This document shows, in pieces, positions 14,211-26,500 of a DNA stretch of 64,000 nt. The position numbers were made by a program, and so were the translations under genes. The notes under the pieces were generated by a model, which worked only from the letters and a program-made list of their open reading frames with translations, was not told the origin of the DNA and made no database searches. The stretch's first letter is position 1, and every line of letters starts with the position of its first letter. Origin of the DNA: Anseranas semipalmata (taxonomy: Eukaryota; Chordata; Aves; Anseriformes; Anseranatidae); the NCBI GenBank assembly GCA_013399115.1, contig VXAA01006478.1, forward strand, positions 1 to 64,000. The letters run 5' to 3'.

Positions 14211-14377
14211 AAATGGGTGCCAGGTCATGTCTTGGAGTTGTGGTGCTAGTCTTAAAAGGAGTTTGTGCTTGTGTTTATTTGTGTAAATTACCTCTGTGCT
14301 GACGTCACGTGGGTGTAACTAAACTAACCTGGAATGCTGGATGCTTCTGCTGTCGTTTTGGTGGAGTTGATTGTATT

Positions 14378-14400
14378 AATATTCTCCATGAGAGAATATT
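14378..14400. repeat. Perfect inverted repeat, 9-bp stem and 5-base loop
   Basis: aatattctc and gagaatatt are exact reverse complements separated by catga. It is AT-rich and most likely incidental. Confidence 0.8.
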
Positions 14401-15073
14401 TGTGTCTGGTTACTGCGTATTTTGGTCGCATATATGAAGGCATGAGAGAATCATATTAATATCCTCATAATTTATCTAAATTCATTTAGGTGAGAAAGTT
14501 CAGTGATTTTTAAATAAATCAATAATCAATTTATTTGTTACATCAGGTTAAGTGTCAATTCTATCTACATTTGAGTACTTTAGCTTGAGGAGTGAATTAC
14601 ATCTTTCTCATGTTAAAGTTTACATGAAATGTAAAATGATACTGCATATATAATACACCTAGTTATCTGGATTTTTCTGCAGTAGATTTCTTATGAAAAT
14701 ATCACTCTTGATGCAAAATCTGAATTCCAGAGAAACTGATATAAGTGTGTTATTATTTCTGAAGATCTTGCCAAAATTCTCATGACCTAACTTCTCTTTG
14801 AAGCAGGATCCAGAGAGAGGAAAGAAAACTATAGTATGTCTGGCATTACTTGCAATAGTTCAAAGTACATCAGCAGCCTTTTCTGATTCTCATTCAAAAT
14901 CAGATATGAAATTTTGAAATAATCAAAGAAAAGCTTTCAGGTTTATCATTAAAGTGATTAGAGTCTCAGAAAAAGGAATTTGAAAAGTAGGAGTTCCAAT
15001 GCTATATTGTCAGCAAGTGCTGCTTAGACTTCAGAGTTCTGAGATGCAGCGTAAATGCAAAGTCCCTTAGTTT

Positions 15074-15110
15074 TTGTTGTTGTTGTTGTTGTTGTTGTTT
15101 GCTGTTGTTG
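15074..15110 (+). repeat. GTT trinucleotide array
   Basis: About nine GTT units, then gctgttgttg. Confidence 0.9.
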
Positions 15111-18100
15111 ATTTTTCTTTATGTTGACTTCAGAAAAAAGGTGCATACAATATGCAACTGCAATAATAGAATTTGGAGCCAGTTCAGCAATTGGATGTTT
15201 CTGCTCAATCTATTCAGCTTGGAGGACTCATGGAAGTGGGTTAGAAATTTGTTCTTCCAGAATGCTCTCAGCCCTTATGTGCTACAAAATTTTACCAGTA
15301 TTTTACCAGATTTTATGTATTCATATTGATGCTACTAATTCACTTTTATGTGTGCAACCTGTGCTGCCTTCACTGCTGCATTCATGGTGCATCACACGCA
15401 CTGTGCATCAAGCTGTACTGCAAAAACCCGCAAACGCTCTAGGTAGGCACTGTAGTGCCCCTCCAGAGAGCACCTACTTGTACCCCAGCATTAGGGGGAG
15501 CGTGAAGACTGCACATGGAGGCATCAGCAGGCATCTGTTGCCAGCAATATGCAGAGGAATCACAACTCCAGGGGACAGCAGAGCATCCTCGGTCACACTT
15601 TGCTCACGTGTCCTGTGTCACAGGAGGTATGGTGGAGGGTGGGACAGCACCATTGCCTCCATCCCAACCAGAGTTATTGATGCTCCTTCCCCGTCCTTGC
15701 AGTATCGCTGTGTTCTCCACAAACTGTTGCCCCCCCTTGCTCTTTGATGCCAGTTCATCACTGAATGCTAAGACAGTGGTTCAGACTTGCCTGCATTGCG
15801 GACACTGGTGCTGGCAGTATTTTGAACGTACTCTAGAGGCACTGGCTGGTGCCTGCCTGGAGTCCAGCAGGAACTTCTACTTACATGGTCTTCACCACAC
15901 AACCCATCTGTAATGTACTCATGCTTCGCCACAGACAACAAGGGCACTGCCTCTGAATAAGCTGGTAGCCGGAGGGACTTGCTTGACGCTTGACCCACCC
16001 GAAGAAGTAGGCACTAAAAATAAGATAATAAAAATGGATAAAAATAAGGAGATCTCTCTCAAAGCAGAATACCTGAAATTAAATGCCCAGATTGGTGAAT
16101 GAGCCAGATCAGGATTTTTATAGATGAACTCTTGTCTTCATGGAATACTTTGATCACAAATGGAATTCTTCTGTGAACTTCCATCACAAACCACTTCTGA
16201 TAGCCATAGAAAACTACTTCTGTGTTCCAGATGGCTCTGTGGATTTTTATATTTAATAACTACTCTCTTTGTGTTTTTATTTTTTGTTTACTTTGTGATT
16301 TCTTTGTTGGTAAACACTATCCTAAACCACGTCTATTAAAAGCCACTTATCAGACACTAGTTTTAACTTTTTTATGTAATAGTCGATTCTTACATTGTCC
16401 AGGGTTGCAGGAATAGAGCAGTGAATGTCCACAATAATTATCATTCAAGTATACTGCTTTAATTAATAACTCTAAAGAGATACCATAAATTCAGTGTATT
16501 AGATTCAAAAGCAAATAAACTTTTCTATTTTTAAGGAGATGAAGTATCATATAAAAATATTAGACCATCTAAATTTTCCTATTTCATCTTTTTATGAAAC
16601 GTGGAAAAAGCAAATTGCAAATACTTACAGTGTCAAACTAACGGAAGTATAAATGATGAGCAACTTGTAATGCATGCAAAAGGAAGCCATGGTTTGCTGT
16701 GGGACTGTGGAAGAAGAACTGAATAATTCATTAGGATAGAATAAATAAGAATATCTCAATGCAGCTGTTGCAGGTTTGTTTATTGATCTACCTGGCATAA
16801 GTTCCTAAAATGTTCGTCATATAGTAAGCTAGATAATGTAAAATAGCTAAAGCACTGAAAATGCCATATTTCTGGGTTTGGGACTTAATTGTGCGTCAGG
16901 GAAAAAAATCCCAAACAGACAAACATGAAAACAGAAACAAAACCCAGTATTATGTAATGAAAAATAGAAATTGTAATTTCTCCAACACCAAAGACTGGAC
17001 TACTATGGAATGGTTGTAACTACAAAATTCTTACAAATAATAAACAGTACTTTAAATGTCAGTAAAACTGACCTATTGTTATGACCACTCAAATGTGGCC
17101 TCATTCTGTCCTCCTTCCTACTCAGAAATACAGAGGGGAGATGGTTTTACACAAGTGTCTGTAAACTACACAGTGTAATCAAGTCTCAAACAGTTCAGGC
17201 CAATTAAAAACAAAACTTTGAGTGCCTCCCTGAAACATCATGATCCATAATGAAAAAATGGCCAACATTAGTAGAGTAAATTAAATTAATCTTTAGTAAC
17301 TAGCATGAAACAAAGAGCTGTCTCTCTTCTACTTAAGACCTTTTTCTCCAGGAACCACTAGAGCTGAGATGAATTAAGTTTATTGCTCTGGATCACTTGT
17401 TGTGTTATCACCTCCACATGTCCTTGCTTTTCTTGCCCCTCCATCATCACAAATAATTGCCTTTTGCCAGCCTCTGTTATATCATGGCATGATAGCACTG
17501 TTCAGATCTTTTGGCCATCCTGTGAGCAGCTCTCCAGAGTGGGACTTCAGAGGCAGTAGAAGCTCTGCAGTCTCATTCATGTGCTTCGTCAGGCTCCTTT
17601 CTACGTGTCTTCTTCATTAGCAAAGTTGTACAAAGATCATTCCTCCTAAAAAAGTGGTTACTTTGGAACTACTCCACAGGAATCAGCAGCATCTCCGAAA
17701 GTAATATCTTCCTTTACATCTGTAAAAGTGTGAGAAAGACTTAGGTTCATTCATTGCTACATCTTGTAGCTCATCAGACAAGGAAGTGCTCTGCACCCTT
17801 TGTACCAGGGCTGGAGAGCTGTGTGCTGTTCCCCCAGGTTCACTGAGGAATGAGTTTGGATTCCTCTGGTATCATTGCTAAGTCAGATTAAAAAAATAGA
17901 AATCAAATTATGTTAAAAAATAACTATTGAGACAACTATTGAGGAGCATTGTACCATGAGAAGTCCTACTCCTTGTACGAACATTATTTTGCAGCCTGGG
18001 GAGTCTTGACAGAGGCCTCAGTTGAGAAGGACATCTCAGGCCCATTCTTCATCGTGCATTAAGGCACTTGGACTTGCATTAATGCCTGATAAAGTTTAAA

Positions 18101-20381
18101 TATTGTGAGCAGGAGGGTGAAACTTGGGTTGGGAGGCTTCTGAAAACCAGTCGTGTCAGAGGAGGTGCTGCTTAGCTCTTTTTCTGAGATCTCACAACTT
18201 GCAGGATTTTGTGTATCTGGCTTCACATTGTTGAGATGTGTTTGCCAGTGATTTATTATAATTTGATCAAATGCATTATTCTGTAGCATCAGCTCCATTG
18301 GAAGTGTTACAATGCTTCACACATGACCAATAATGCTGGACACAGCTAGGGCAGCACAGGGACAATCAGGAATTGGTATGCAAGGAGGGATGATATTGTA
18401 ATAAGGTTCATCATTGTTTGTGCCCTTTAATGGGCTGCTACTACCTCTTAGTCAAAGACTGCAGTGCAGGCTATTTGGACATTTTAAGATGCTCAGGCTT
18501 TTAACATCATTGATTTTCTCCATCAGTGATGCTACTGTTGTCATTTTTCATCTAGAAATGTGGAAGTCAGATCTACCATACTTAACTCAAACTGTTTAGG
18601 CACCTATTCAAGATTTTACTTGACATTGTTATCTGATGCATAGGTTAAGCAAGTCAATTTTTGCTTTGAAAAGAAAAAAAACAACAAACACAAAAAGAGC
18701 TTTCTCTTCTGTTTTCGAGAGTTATTTCTGTGCATTCAGGCCTCTTGCTTACTTTTCTTTCTGTCTGGGAGGCCAGAGAGTGCAACAGACCTGATGGAGG
18801 TAGCGGAGATGTTGCAGGGAGTAGAGTTGATTTTGCATGCACATAAGCAGCATCGTGCTCCAGTCCTACGAGCCTCAGACAGTGCTCAAAGGACAGCAAT
18901 TGCTAGTAGGTAGTCTTCATTTGCTGCAGCTTTATCGGCTGGTTTGATTAGTTTATGGCAATCCCTCACAAAAAGGTGTTGTGCTTCAAATGTCTTTGCT
19001 ACCGCCAGCTCACCTGACTGACTTGCTCTGTCAGTCGTGCTTGTATAATATTTCAGCACTGATCCTGCCCATGAGAACTTTGCATAAGACCCTCTATCAC
19101 AGGGTTTTCTGGTGAATCAAACTGGACTTCAGTCAGCTCCACGGACTTTATATTTTACTGATGTGTTCTAGTGTTTTGTTTGAAAAGAACATACAGCTTA
19201 GATGCTAGACATGTTATTGGTAGTTGTTAAAATTTTGATTCTAAAGCACAGTTTAAGCCATTGAAAAATCTGTGGTAATTAACTGAATGTTTCCTTTCTG
19301 CTTGGTTTAAAAAGGTCAGCCCGTCTTTGTGCCAGTTTTCAGATCTTTCCAGCATTACTCTTTAATTTCCTAGACAGTGTGCCAAACACCTGGAAATGCA
19401 ATTTCCAGATCTGCATCTTTTGGATATCAAGCGTAAGTGTACAATGGAGTGATAAGTTAATAAACATAAGTCATTCATATTCTGTAGGGCAGATATTGGC
19501 AGATCATTAGTAAACTGCAAGTGGCTTTCATTGCATTGTGTGTGCATGAGTACTTTCACAAAAGATTATAAGCCTTTATAGGTGATTCAGCCTTATGCCA
19601 TAACAGAAACGTATTGCAGGAAGGAAGACTGCTAGAAATTAAAAGTAATTGACGTTCCCATACATGACAACAATAACACTTTGGCTTCCCTTTTTGTGAC
19701 GATCTCCTGCTTGTAAATTGCCAGAAGCAATATTCTTTACTTGCTTATTCCAGCTGAAGGATTTGCAAAGGTAGCTAATTTCATCCTCTGATTCACTTCT
19801 TAGAAATGCCTTTTTTCTTTTCCCTTCCAAAAATGTAACCTGAATTCTTCTAATTTGTCATGGTGGTTATTTTGGGGGTTGGTAAAATCATGAACATTAC
19901 CAGCAGAGTTGTGAACATTCCTTCTTGTACTGTTTGTAACAGAATCCTGTTTTGGAGCTTGATATAATTCTAAAAGAGTATTACAGTCTGCTGAAATTAT
20001 CTTTAAAGTGCTTGGAAATTGCTTATAAAATGCATAGAATAGTTTCTTTATGCTACATATATGTCTTTGTGCATGTGTGAAGATGTTTATACACATAATA
20101 CAAAAAAAAGTCTGCAAGTTACATTTACATTTGTATATATATGGATACACTCAGGTGCAATATTTTTTAAAATCTAGTCAAGATCTATCTAATCAATACA
20201 TGTATGTATATCTGTGCAAACTCTAGCATCCCTCCTCTCAACATACACCTGTCATATTATCAAATCATTATGCTTGTATAAAAGAAGATTAGACACTAAG
20301 TAATTTTAATTTACATTCAGATGAAACAATGACTTTATGACATATCCAGAGAATTACTTTCTGCATTTTGGTCACAGCAGG

Positions 20382-20420
20382 TTTTTTTTTCTTCTTCTTC
20401 TTCTTTTTTTTTTTTTTTTT
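20382..20420 (+). repeat. T/CTT polypyrimidine tract
   Basis: A 39-base pyrimidine-only run made of T-runs around five CTT units, about 55 bases upstream of SSBP2 exon A. Confidence 0.9.
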
Positions 20421-20475
20421 GGTTTAATGCCTACCATGCAATGACAAAGGTTTATTTTCCCTTTGTTCTTTTCAG

Positions 20476-20565
20476 AGTGCTGCAGCAGCTCCCAGTCCAG
20501 TGCTAGGAAACATTCCCCCAGGAGATGGCATGCCAGTAGGTCCTGTACCACCGGGTTTTTTTCAG
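20476..20565 (+). CDS. SSBP2: SSBP2 exon A (90 bases, phase 0/0)
   Basis: Acceptor ctttgttcttttcag precedes the exon and donor gtattc follows. Thirty codons begin [12 protein letters not shown] and end VPPGFFQ, immediately following the LisH-domain region in the known protein. The length is a multiple of three and both ends are phase 0, so the exon could be skipped in frame. A long T-rich tract with a CTT run (20382-20420) lies about 55 bases upstream of the acceptor and may add to polypyrimidine-tract binding. Confidence 0.97.
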
Positions 20566-23500
20566 GTATTCAGAACAATTATGATTACAGAATTATTAGG
20601 ATAGAAAATCCTCAGTAATACTGTTTAAAAGTCTGTAGAAAAGGTCCTGTTTCTAAACTATGTCTCACTATATGGTGCAATACTTGAGAGTTATTTTTTA
20701 ACAAAAGTAAATAGGTGGAAAGGAAGGGCTCTCTCTGACTGACGAGTGTTCCATTTCTGAAATAGTACAGCACAACTAATTTCAGAATTTCCAGGATAAA
20801 AAGTACCAAGGTATGAGTGGAGACTGAAAATGCTTGAATATAATTTTATGACAATTTCTTATGATAAAGTATTACCATTGCATTGTAATTTAAAAACTTT
20901 GTTGGTTATGTTTAGCTCTGTGGTAAAGCCATAAGCCAGATTTTGAAGATGTTGAAGTTTCAATGGGAATTATACCCAGGCAATTAAGAATATCCCACTG
21001 ATCCCCAATGCATCTTTCTGCATTGAATATCTCAGCACTAATGCCTAAAAAACAAGCCAAGGATTTAGACTGTGTGTTGCCTCTAGTAAGTTTTGTTATA
21101 AATAAATTGAAATACCCAGTTAACACTTTGAACACTAATGGTACAGAATGCAGTGATGGACAAAATGGCATCTTGTGGCGCAAGGCCAACCTAACAACTG
21201 TCGTCCAAGGCTGGACCACTCCTGTGAGCAAGCTCACATCTCCTCCTTACCACAGCTTGGTTGTGTCTCTCTTCACTGACAAACTATGGCTGTGCAGCAG
21301 TAGCAACAAACGCAGCTCTCCCATTGAAAGAGTTTTTCAAGAAGAGAGGGTTCCACCTCACTGACTTGATCTCATGATGTGGAGGGAACAATCCAGATTT
21401 CCAGGATGGTGGTGTGGGGAGAAAATCATGATAGGAATCTTCTGTTCCATAAAAAGCAGGTGTTGAAATCCAGGTAGAGACAGGTGTCTTTTTGTCTTCC
21501 TAGAGATAAGTAGAAAAAAGAAGCATATTTCATCTGCAGGAAAAAAAAAAAAAAAAGAGAGAGAGATGTATTATTAACAGCTCTTTATTTTTTTTATCCA
21601 AATGGTGACAGTACACAAATGGTAGGGTATCAGCGGTCTTTACTGTGTGTTTTTGGCCTGTGTGAGTAACAACACTATTTGTATGGTGTCCCTTTTCCAT
21701 AGTCACAGAGGGAAAAAATGCTATATGTAATATTGATACCTACCTAAAGAGATCCTGAATCTGGCATGAGCATGTTATTCCCTTGATCAATGCAAAAACT
21801 GAGGTGTGATTTTTAGTGCATGAATAAAAAAAAAGTGTAAGTGAAGTATAAAATATCTTACTGTTGCCAGTGACAAAATCCTCAGGAGTTGGCAGAAGTG
21901 ATTAATTGTTTTATTTCTGCTTTTCCTGTTTTGAACAGCTGTTTAAGTAGAGTTTTTTAAACATAAATTCTTCTTAATTTTTATATTGTGTAAATATTTC
22001 ACTTTTTCTTATTTCAGCCACCCACTCCAGTCATAACATCAAAAGAATTAAATCTTAACTTTTTTTTATTTTGTTGTCTTTTAGGACAATTAGGAAGGGA
22101 AAGGGGCAGAGATAGGACAAATATATGAAGTATAGAGGAGAGAATAATAATTTTAAAGGTTTTGCAGAAGAAGGGCATGCTTTTTTTTGCTTGTTTCAAC
22201 CTATATAAGCATGAAAAGACTTCTATCCATTCTAGATATTTAAAGATGTAAGAAAGACAAGGTGATAGAAAGTTAAGGTTAAACATGAGTATACTTTTCT
22301 TCTGTGTCAGTACCTGAATTGAGTTGCAAGTGGCACTAAGGGACATGTTTTAGTGATGGGACTCAGTAGGTCAGGTCAACGGTTGGACTTGATGATTTTG
22401 AAGGTCTTTTCAACCTAGATGATTCTATGATTATTTGAGGCCCCACTGACAGCACTGTCTTTTTCCGAGGCCTGGGATTGAAAATAAACTGTGGAAAATC
22501 CATTTTCAATGTAACACAGTTTGTGACATTAAATCAGAGCTATAATAACTCAGCAGGACATCTGGTGAACCTTTGGCAAGGCAGGTTCCAAGAGCTGATC
22601 TGCACAGTCCAGTTTTGGCTCCTCCAGACATCACCATGCACCTCTTGTTGAGTCCGTGCCATCATGTGTCTCTGTAATATGCAATACTCGAAATGCTTAT
22701 ATACTTTCATTGTTATGCTTAGTGCTTTAATTGTTAGAGATCTACTTGCTTTTGTTGGCCTGGTTAACCAAACAATCATTTTTCAAGAGATTATTAGTTC
22801 TTACTGTAGTCATCTGCTTATGAATGTATATAAATAAATAACATGTTAGTTAGCAAATCCAACTGTACATTGATATGGTTGGGAGCAAGCCCAACAAAGG
22901 GAGCTAAGCCAAAATGAAGTCAGTTACATAAGAGTGTGCGGAAACACTGAGGTGTGTATAAAGCAGATATGTACAGACAGTCCATGACAAGGTGTTGTGG
23001 AGTTGGAGAGAGTGTTGTCAAGAAGCAGCTAGTGTCTGGTTGTAATACCTTCAGAGCTGAATCTTACCAATGTCAATTTATATGAGGACAAGAAAATATA
23101 TTGGCAGACATAGCTGTGTATGTGAACCTTGAAAAAATTGAGGAGCATCATCATCTATTGCTGTAGAAGCGTGTGAAAAGACAAGCAAGAAAGAGAAACT
23201 CCTGGTCAGAACTTCCTACTTCCTTCATAGATGCTTTCTTTCTAGTACATCTTTAACCAGAAAAACAGTTTCTGTACGCTCTTTTGCAATTTCACTGATC
23301 CTGACAGATCATAATAAACCAAATTGCAGAAAACATGTTCATCTGTCTTTGAATATTGGCAAACTGCAGCCTCTTTTCTGTGAACTATTGGTCTTCTCTC
23401 AAGGAGGGACTGAATTTGTGCTCAGACCTGCAACTCGATTCTAGACTGTGAAAGCGAACAATTTTTTATTTTTTATTTTTGAGTCGGAAGATTACAGAAA

Positions 23501-26500
23501 CAGTGGGAAAATGGTACTTACATCAGTATTTAGTTCACTAAGACTTTGTGCTACAAAAATATTGTAACAACTCAACTTCTTGCAACCTAAAATTTATCTG
23601 GAAGACCATCCTGGGATGATAAAGCTACTTTTCGTTGCTTTTGTAGAAATATTTGGTTTGGTTTGGCCTAAGCAAAAGCTGCCGAGAGGCACTGCCTTCC
23701 AGCTCTGCTTGGCTAACTCAGGACTGCTGGATGACTTAGCATCATTTCATTTCTCATCAGTAGCAGAGTTCTGTTTCCGCGTGTGGCACAAAGTGCTGGC
23801 TGGGCCACAAGCGAAATGGATGCTCTTGCTGCTGCAGTGCTTCCCATCACAGGGAGCAGGGAAGGTGGCAGTTTGGGTGGGGACTGTGCTGGAGCCAAGA
23901 AACCTTACCCGAGTTCCAGTTTCACTGGCACTGCTTGGCCACTAACGTTAGTTCCATGTCTTTATTTTTTATAGAAGACAATAATCCAGTACAACGCTAT
24001 GGCACGTGGAGGTAGATCAATATGGGAGCAGTGTGCTTCTCAGGAAGAGTCTGCTAAAACCACTACTTTGCTCTTTGTAAACTGAAGTTTTTGTGCGCAT
24101 GTAGGCCACTAGTGCTGTCGTTACTCAGCAGTTTCTGTAATTTTATGCCTGGTCCACAGAGGTGGAGTTCTGAAGGCAGCAGCTGAATCTGCATTGTACC
24201 TCTGCGTTTGAGTTTTTATGTTTCAGTTCAGGTGATGGAGCTGAGCACTACAGTGCTGAAAGCCTTACAGTAGAAAGAAGGTGGTAGAGTTGTGCACAGC
24301 TATTACCATCAACTGTACTTCCTTTTTTAAAAAATAAAATGGTTTAAAATGTCAAAAATAAATTTGGGAAGTCAAGAAGACAGGTTTATGTCGTTTAGGA
24401 TATGTTTCAGTTTCACCTACTGGTGTGCATGCATTTTAATGTAACTTTTAATGTCATAGGTATGTATTTTTTTTTGTCTGCAGGGCCTCATCTTCCTTCA
24501 GTACTTAGAGTACTCTGGAAATAAATTGGGGTTATGTTCAGTAACTGAATTTCCTCCTGCTTCATGAGCAGTGAAACTGAATATGTGGGACTAGAGGAGG
24601 AGAGAAGAAAATGGTATTGTAATACAAGATTCTTAAATCCCAAATAGGAGAACCTAAAGAAATTTTAGAGTTGACTTTGTATCAGTCTGAAACAATGGGA
24701 CTTAGGGTCAAGTGCAATTCCATGGGTGGGATGTGTGGAGGGTCAGCACTTAGGATAAGTCGCCTTCTTAAATATGGAGCCTCAGAGAAGGTTAACGGTT
24801 GGGAGTCAGAGTGCTAGACTGGATGTTAAAGTAAGTGTGCAATTCATTCCTAAGGTACCCACGTTTTCCCTGGGTAACCTAAGATAAGTCATTTCAATTC
24901 TTTTTTTAATGTGTCTCCACCTATAAAAAGGAATATCACAAGGCAAAATCCTTTTAAAAGATTATGAATTGCTTGGGCAATAGAAATCATAAAGCTGTCT
25001 TAGGTACCATAAGGATAAGTGTATACGTGTCTGAAATTCTCATCGAACTCCAGTGCAAGTCTCAGAAATTGGTAATCAACTTGCCAGTTTTCCTCTCTAC
25101 ACCACAACCTGTAAGGAGCTAAGGAGTGAGAAAAGCAGTTAGCTACTACGTTAATAAAATAAAATCATTCAAGATATTTTCTGTGCCATTTTTTAGCAGC
25201 AGACTTAGTCTGCGTTAAGTTTCTTGTTGTGGCCATCCACAGAGGTCAGTGTGACGTGGTCTTCATCCTTGTTTTTGGAGTCTTGTCAGATACTGTAATG
25301 GTAGGACTTCTGGAGGACTGAAATAAGATTACAGTAATTATTTGCCTTCAGATACAGATATTGGAGGATGCATATAATGTCAGTTTTACACGGGTTATCA
25401 TGTAAGGTGAGGAAATTAATCCACTTGTGATCAAAACATAGAATTCATGGTCATAGAATTCAAAGACACTAAGATTTTAAGATGCAATCATATGTCCAGT
25501 TTCTGGTCTGAGGACCGCATTTTTTCCAGGAGTCAGTTCTGTGCAGTGCACAAGCATTGGTTTTGGAAGTTCTGCTGGATGCAGGCCTCGTACGACCTCC
25601 AAAGCGTTCAGTGATAGCCACACTCCGCTCCTCCTCAGGACAATCAGGCCTGGAAAAATGCATGGTTTATACTTCCATATCATGGTATGATATGCATTAA
25701 AATTAACGGCATAAACATTTAGAAGTGTTGTCATGGAAATTTTGAAGTCCAGGTATGCTTCAGTTCTATGCCACATGCCTGTGTACACATTTGAAGTGTG
25801 CGAGCTGCATTCAAGTGCATACCAGTACTCCGCATATAGCAAAGTGCTGGCCTGTTTCCATCTCTCTCTTCACTGATCTTTAAATCAGCTAAAAAAAATG
25901 AGATACATTACATTTGTATTTTCATAAAATATTTATTTGATCTTTGTGGTTAATAATCAGCTTTACTAAGCAGATAAACAGAGGCCAGAGGAAAGTTTTC
26001 GAGATTGTGTTCAGCATAATATTTTGATTTTTATACAGCATGAAAAGTACTGTTTTCATAGGATTTTATTTGCCTTTTAGTTACTTTTCCAGGTTTAACA
26101 CAGCTAAATATAGAGTTCTGGGTTCTAATCCAGTGGAATGCATTGTATTTCTCCCAGTTAGTGTCAATTAGCACTGCTGAAGATCCGACCCAGGTTGCTT
26201 ACTTTTGCAGTGCTATTATGAAAAACAGTTAAATGCATATTTAATTAAACACCAGTTATCTTCACCTCTTTTATTACATGGTTGATCAAAAGTTTGCCAT
26301 GTCTGCATCTGTGTAAAGAACCTTTCTTTTGTTTTACTGGCACTCAGCCAGAAAACAATATTGACTTTGTACTTCGCTTGCCTGAGAGACACGGCTGAAC
26401 AGTTAACTCATCAAGTGCTAACTGAGATGTGGAGGAAACAGGTTGTTTGACAATTCACAGTTCACTTTTTTAATTTGGTAGATTAAAAAATAAATAAATT

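Larger units (their letters stand above)
236..20475. other. Probable SSBP2 intron (upstream of exon A), no coding exon recognised
   Basis: About 20 kb of AT-rich sequence. I found no LisH-domain exon, other SSBP2 exon or other recognisable gene on either strand. It holds T-runs (657-668, 1216-1241, 10395-10410), an ATTTTT repeat (12219-12247), a CpG-enriched stretch (about 5400-6360), GC-rich islets (9000-9150, 13960-14210), a CR1 3' end and a GTT array. That it is SSBP2 intron rather than intergenic is inferred from the exon order of the gene: the upstream exons must lie to the left. Confidence 0.75.

Noticed and set aside
15121..15747. 208-codon plus-strand ORF
   Set aside because: No recognisable domain, overlaps other frames of similar length, and is not flanked by convincing splice sites.
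236..20475. Search for upstream SSBP2 exons encoding the LisH domain
   Set aside because: No sequence encoding the expected Trp/Tyr/Cys-rich segments was found; these exons must lie left of the window.
22014..22040. Acceptor-like ttcttatttcag followed by Pro-rich codons (PPTPVIT)
   Set aside because: The frame does not match SSBP2, no donor follows and the reading frame soon stops.
22861..23060. Possible LTR-like segment with a TATA-like box (tgtataaagc)
   Set aside because: No TG...CA ends, poly(A) signal, primer-binding site or duplicate copy is visible.
25438..25464. Two catagaattca repeats resembling a reversed CR1 tail
   Set aside because: The flanking sequence shows no further CR1 similarity.
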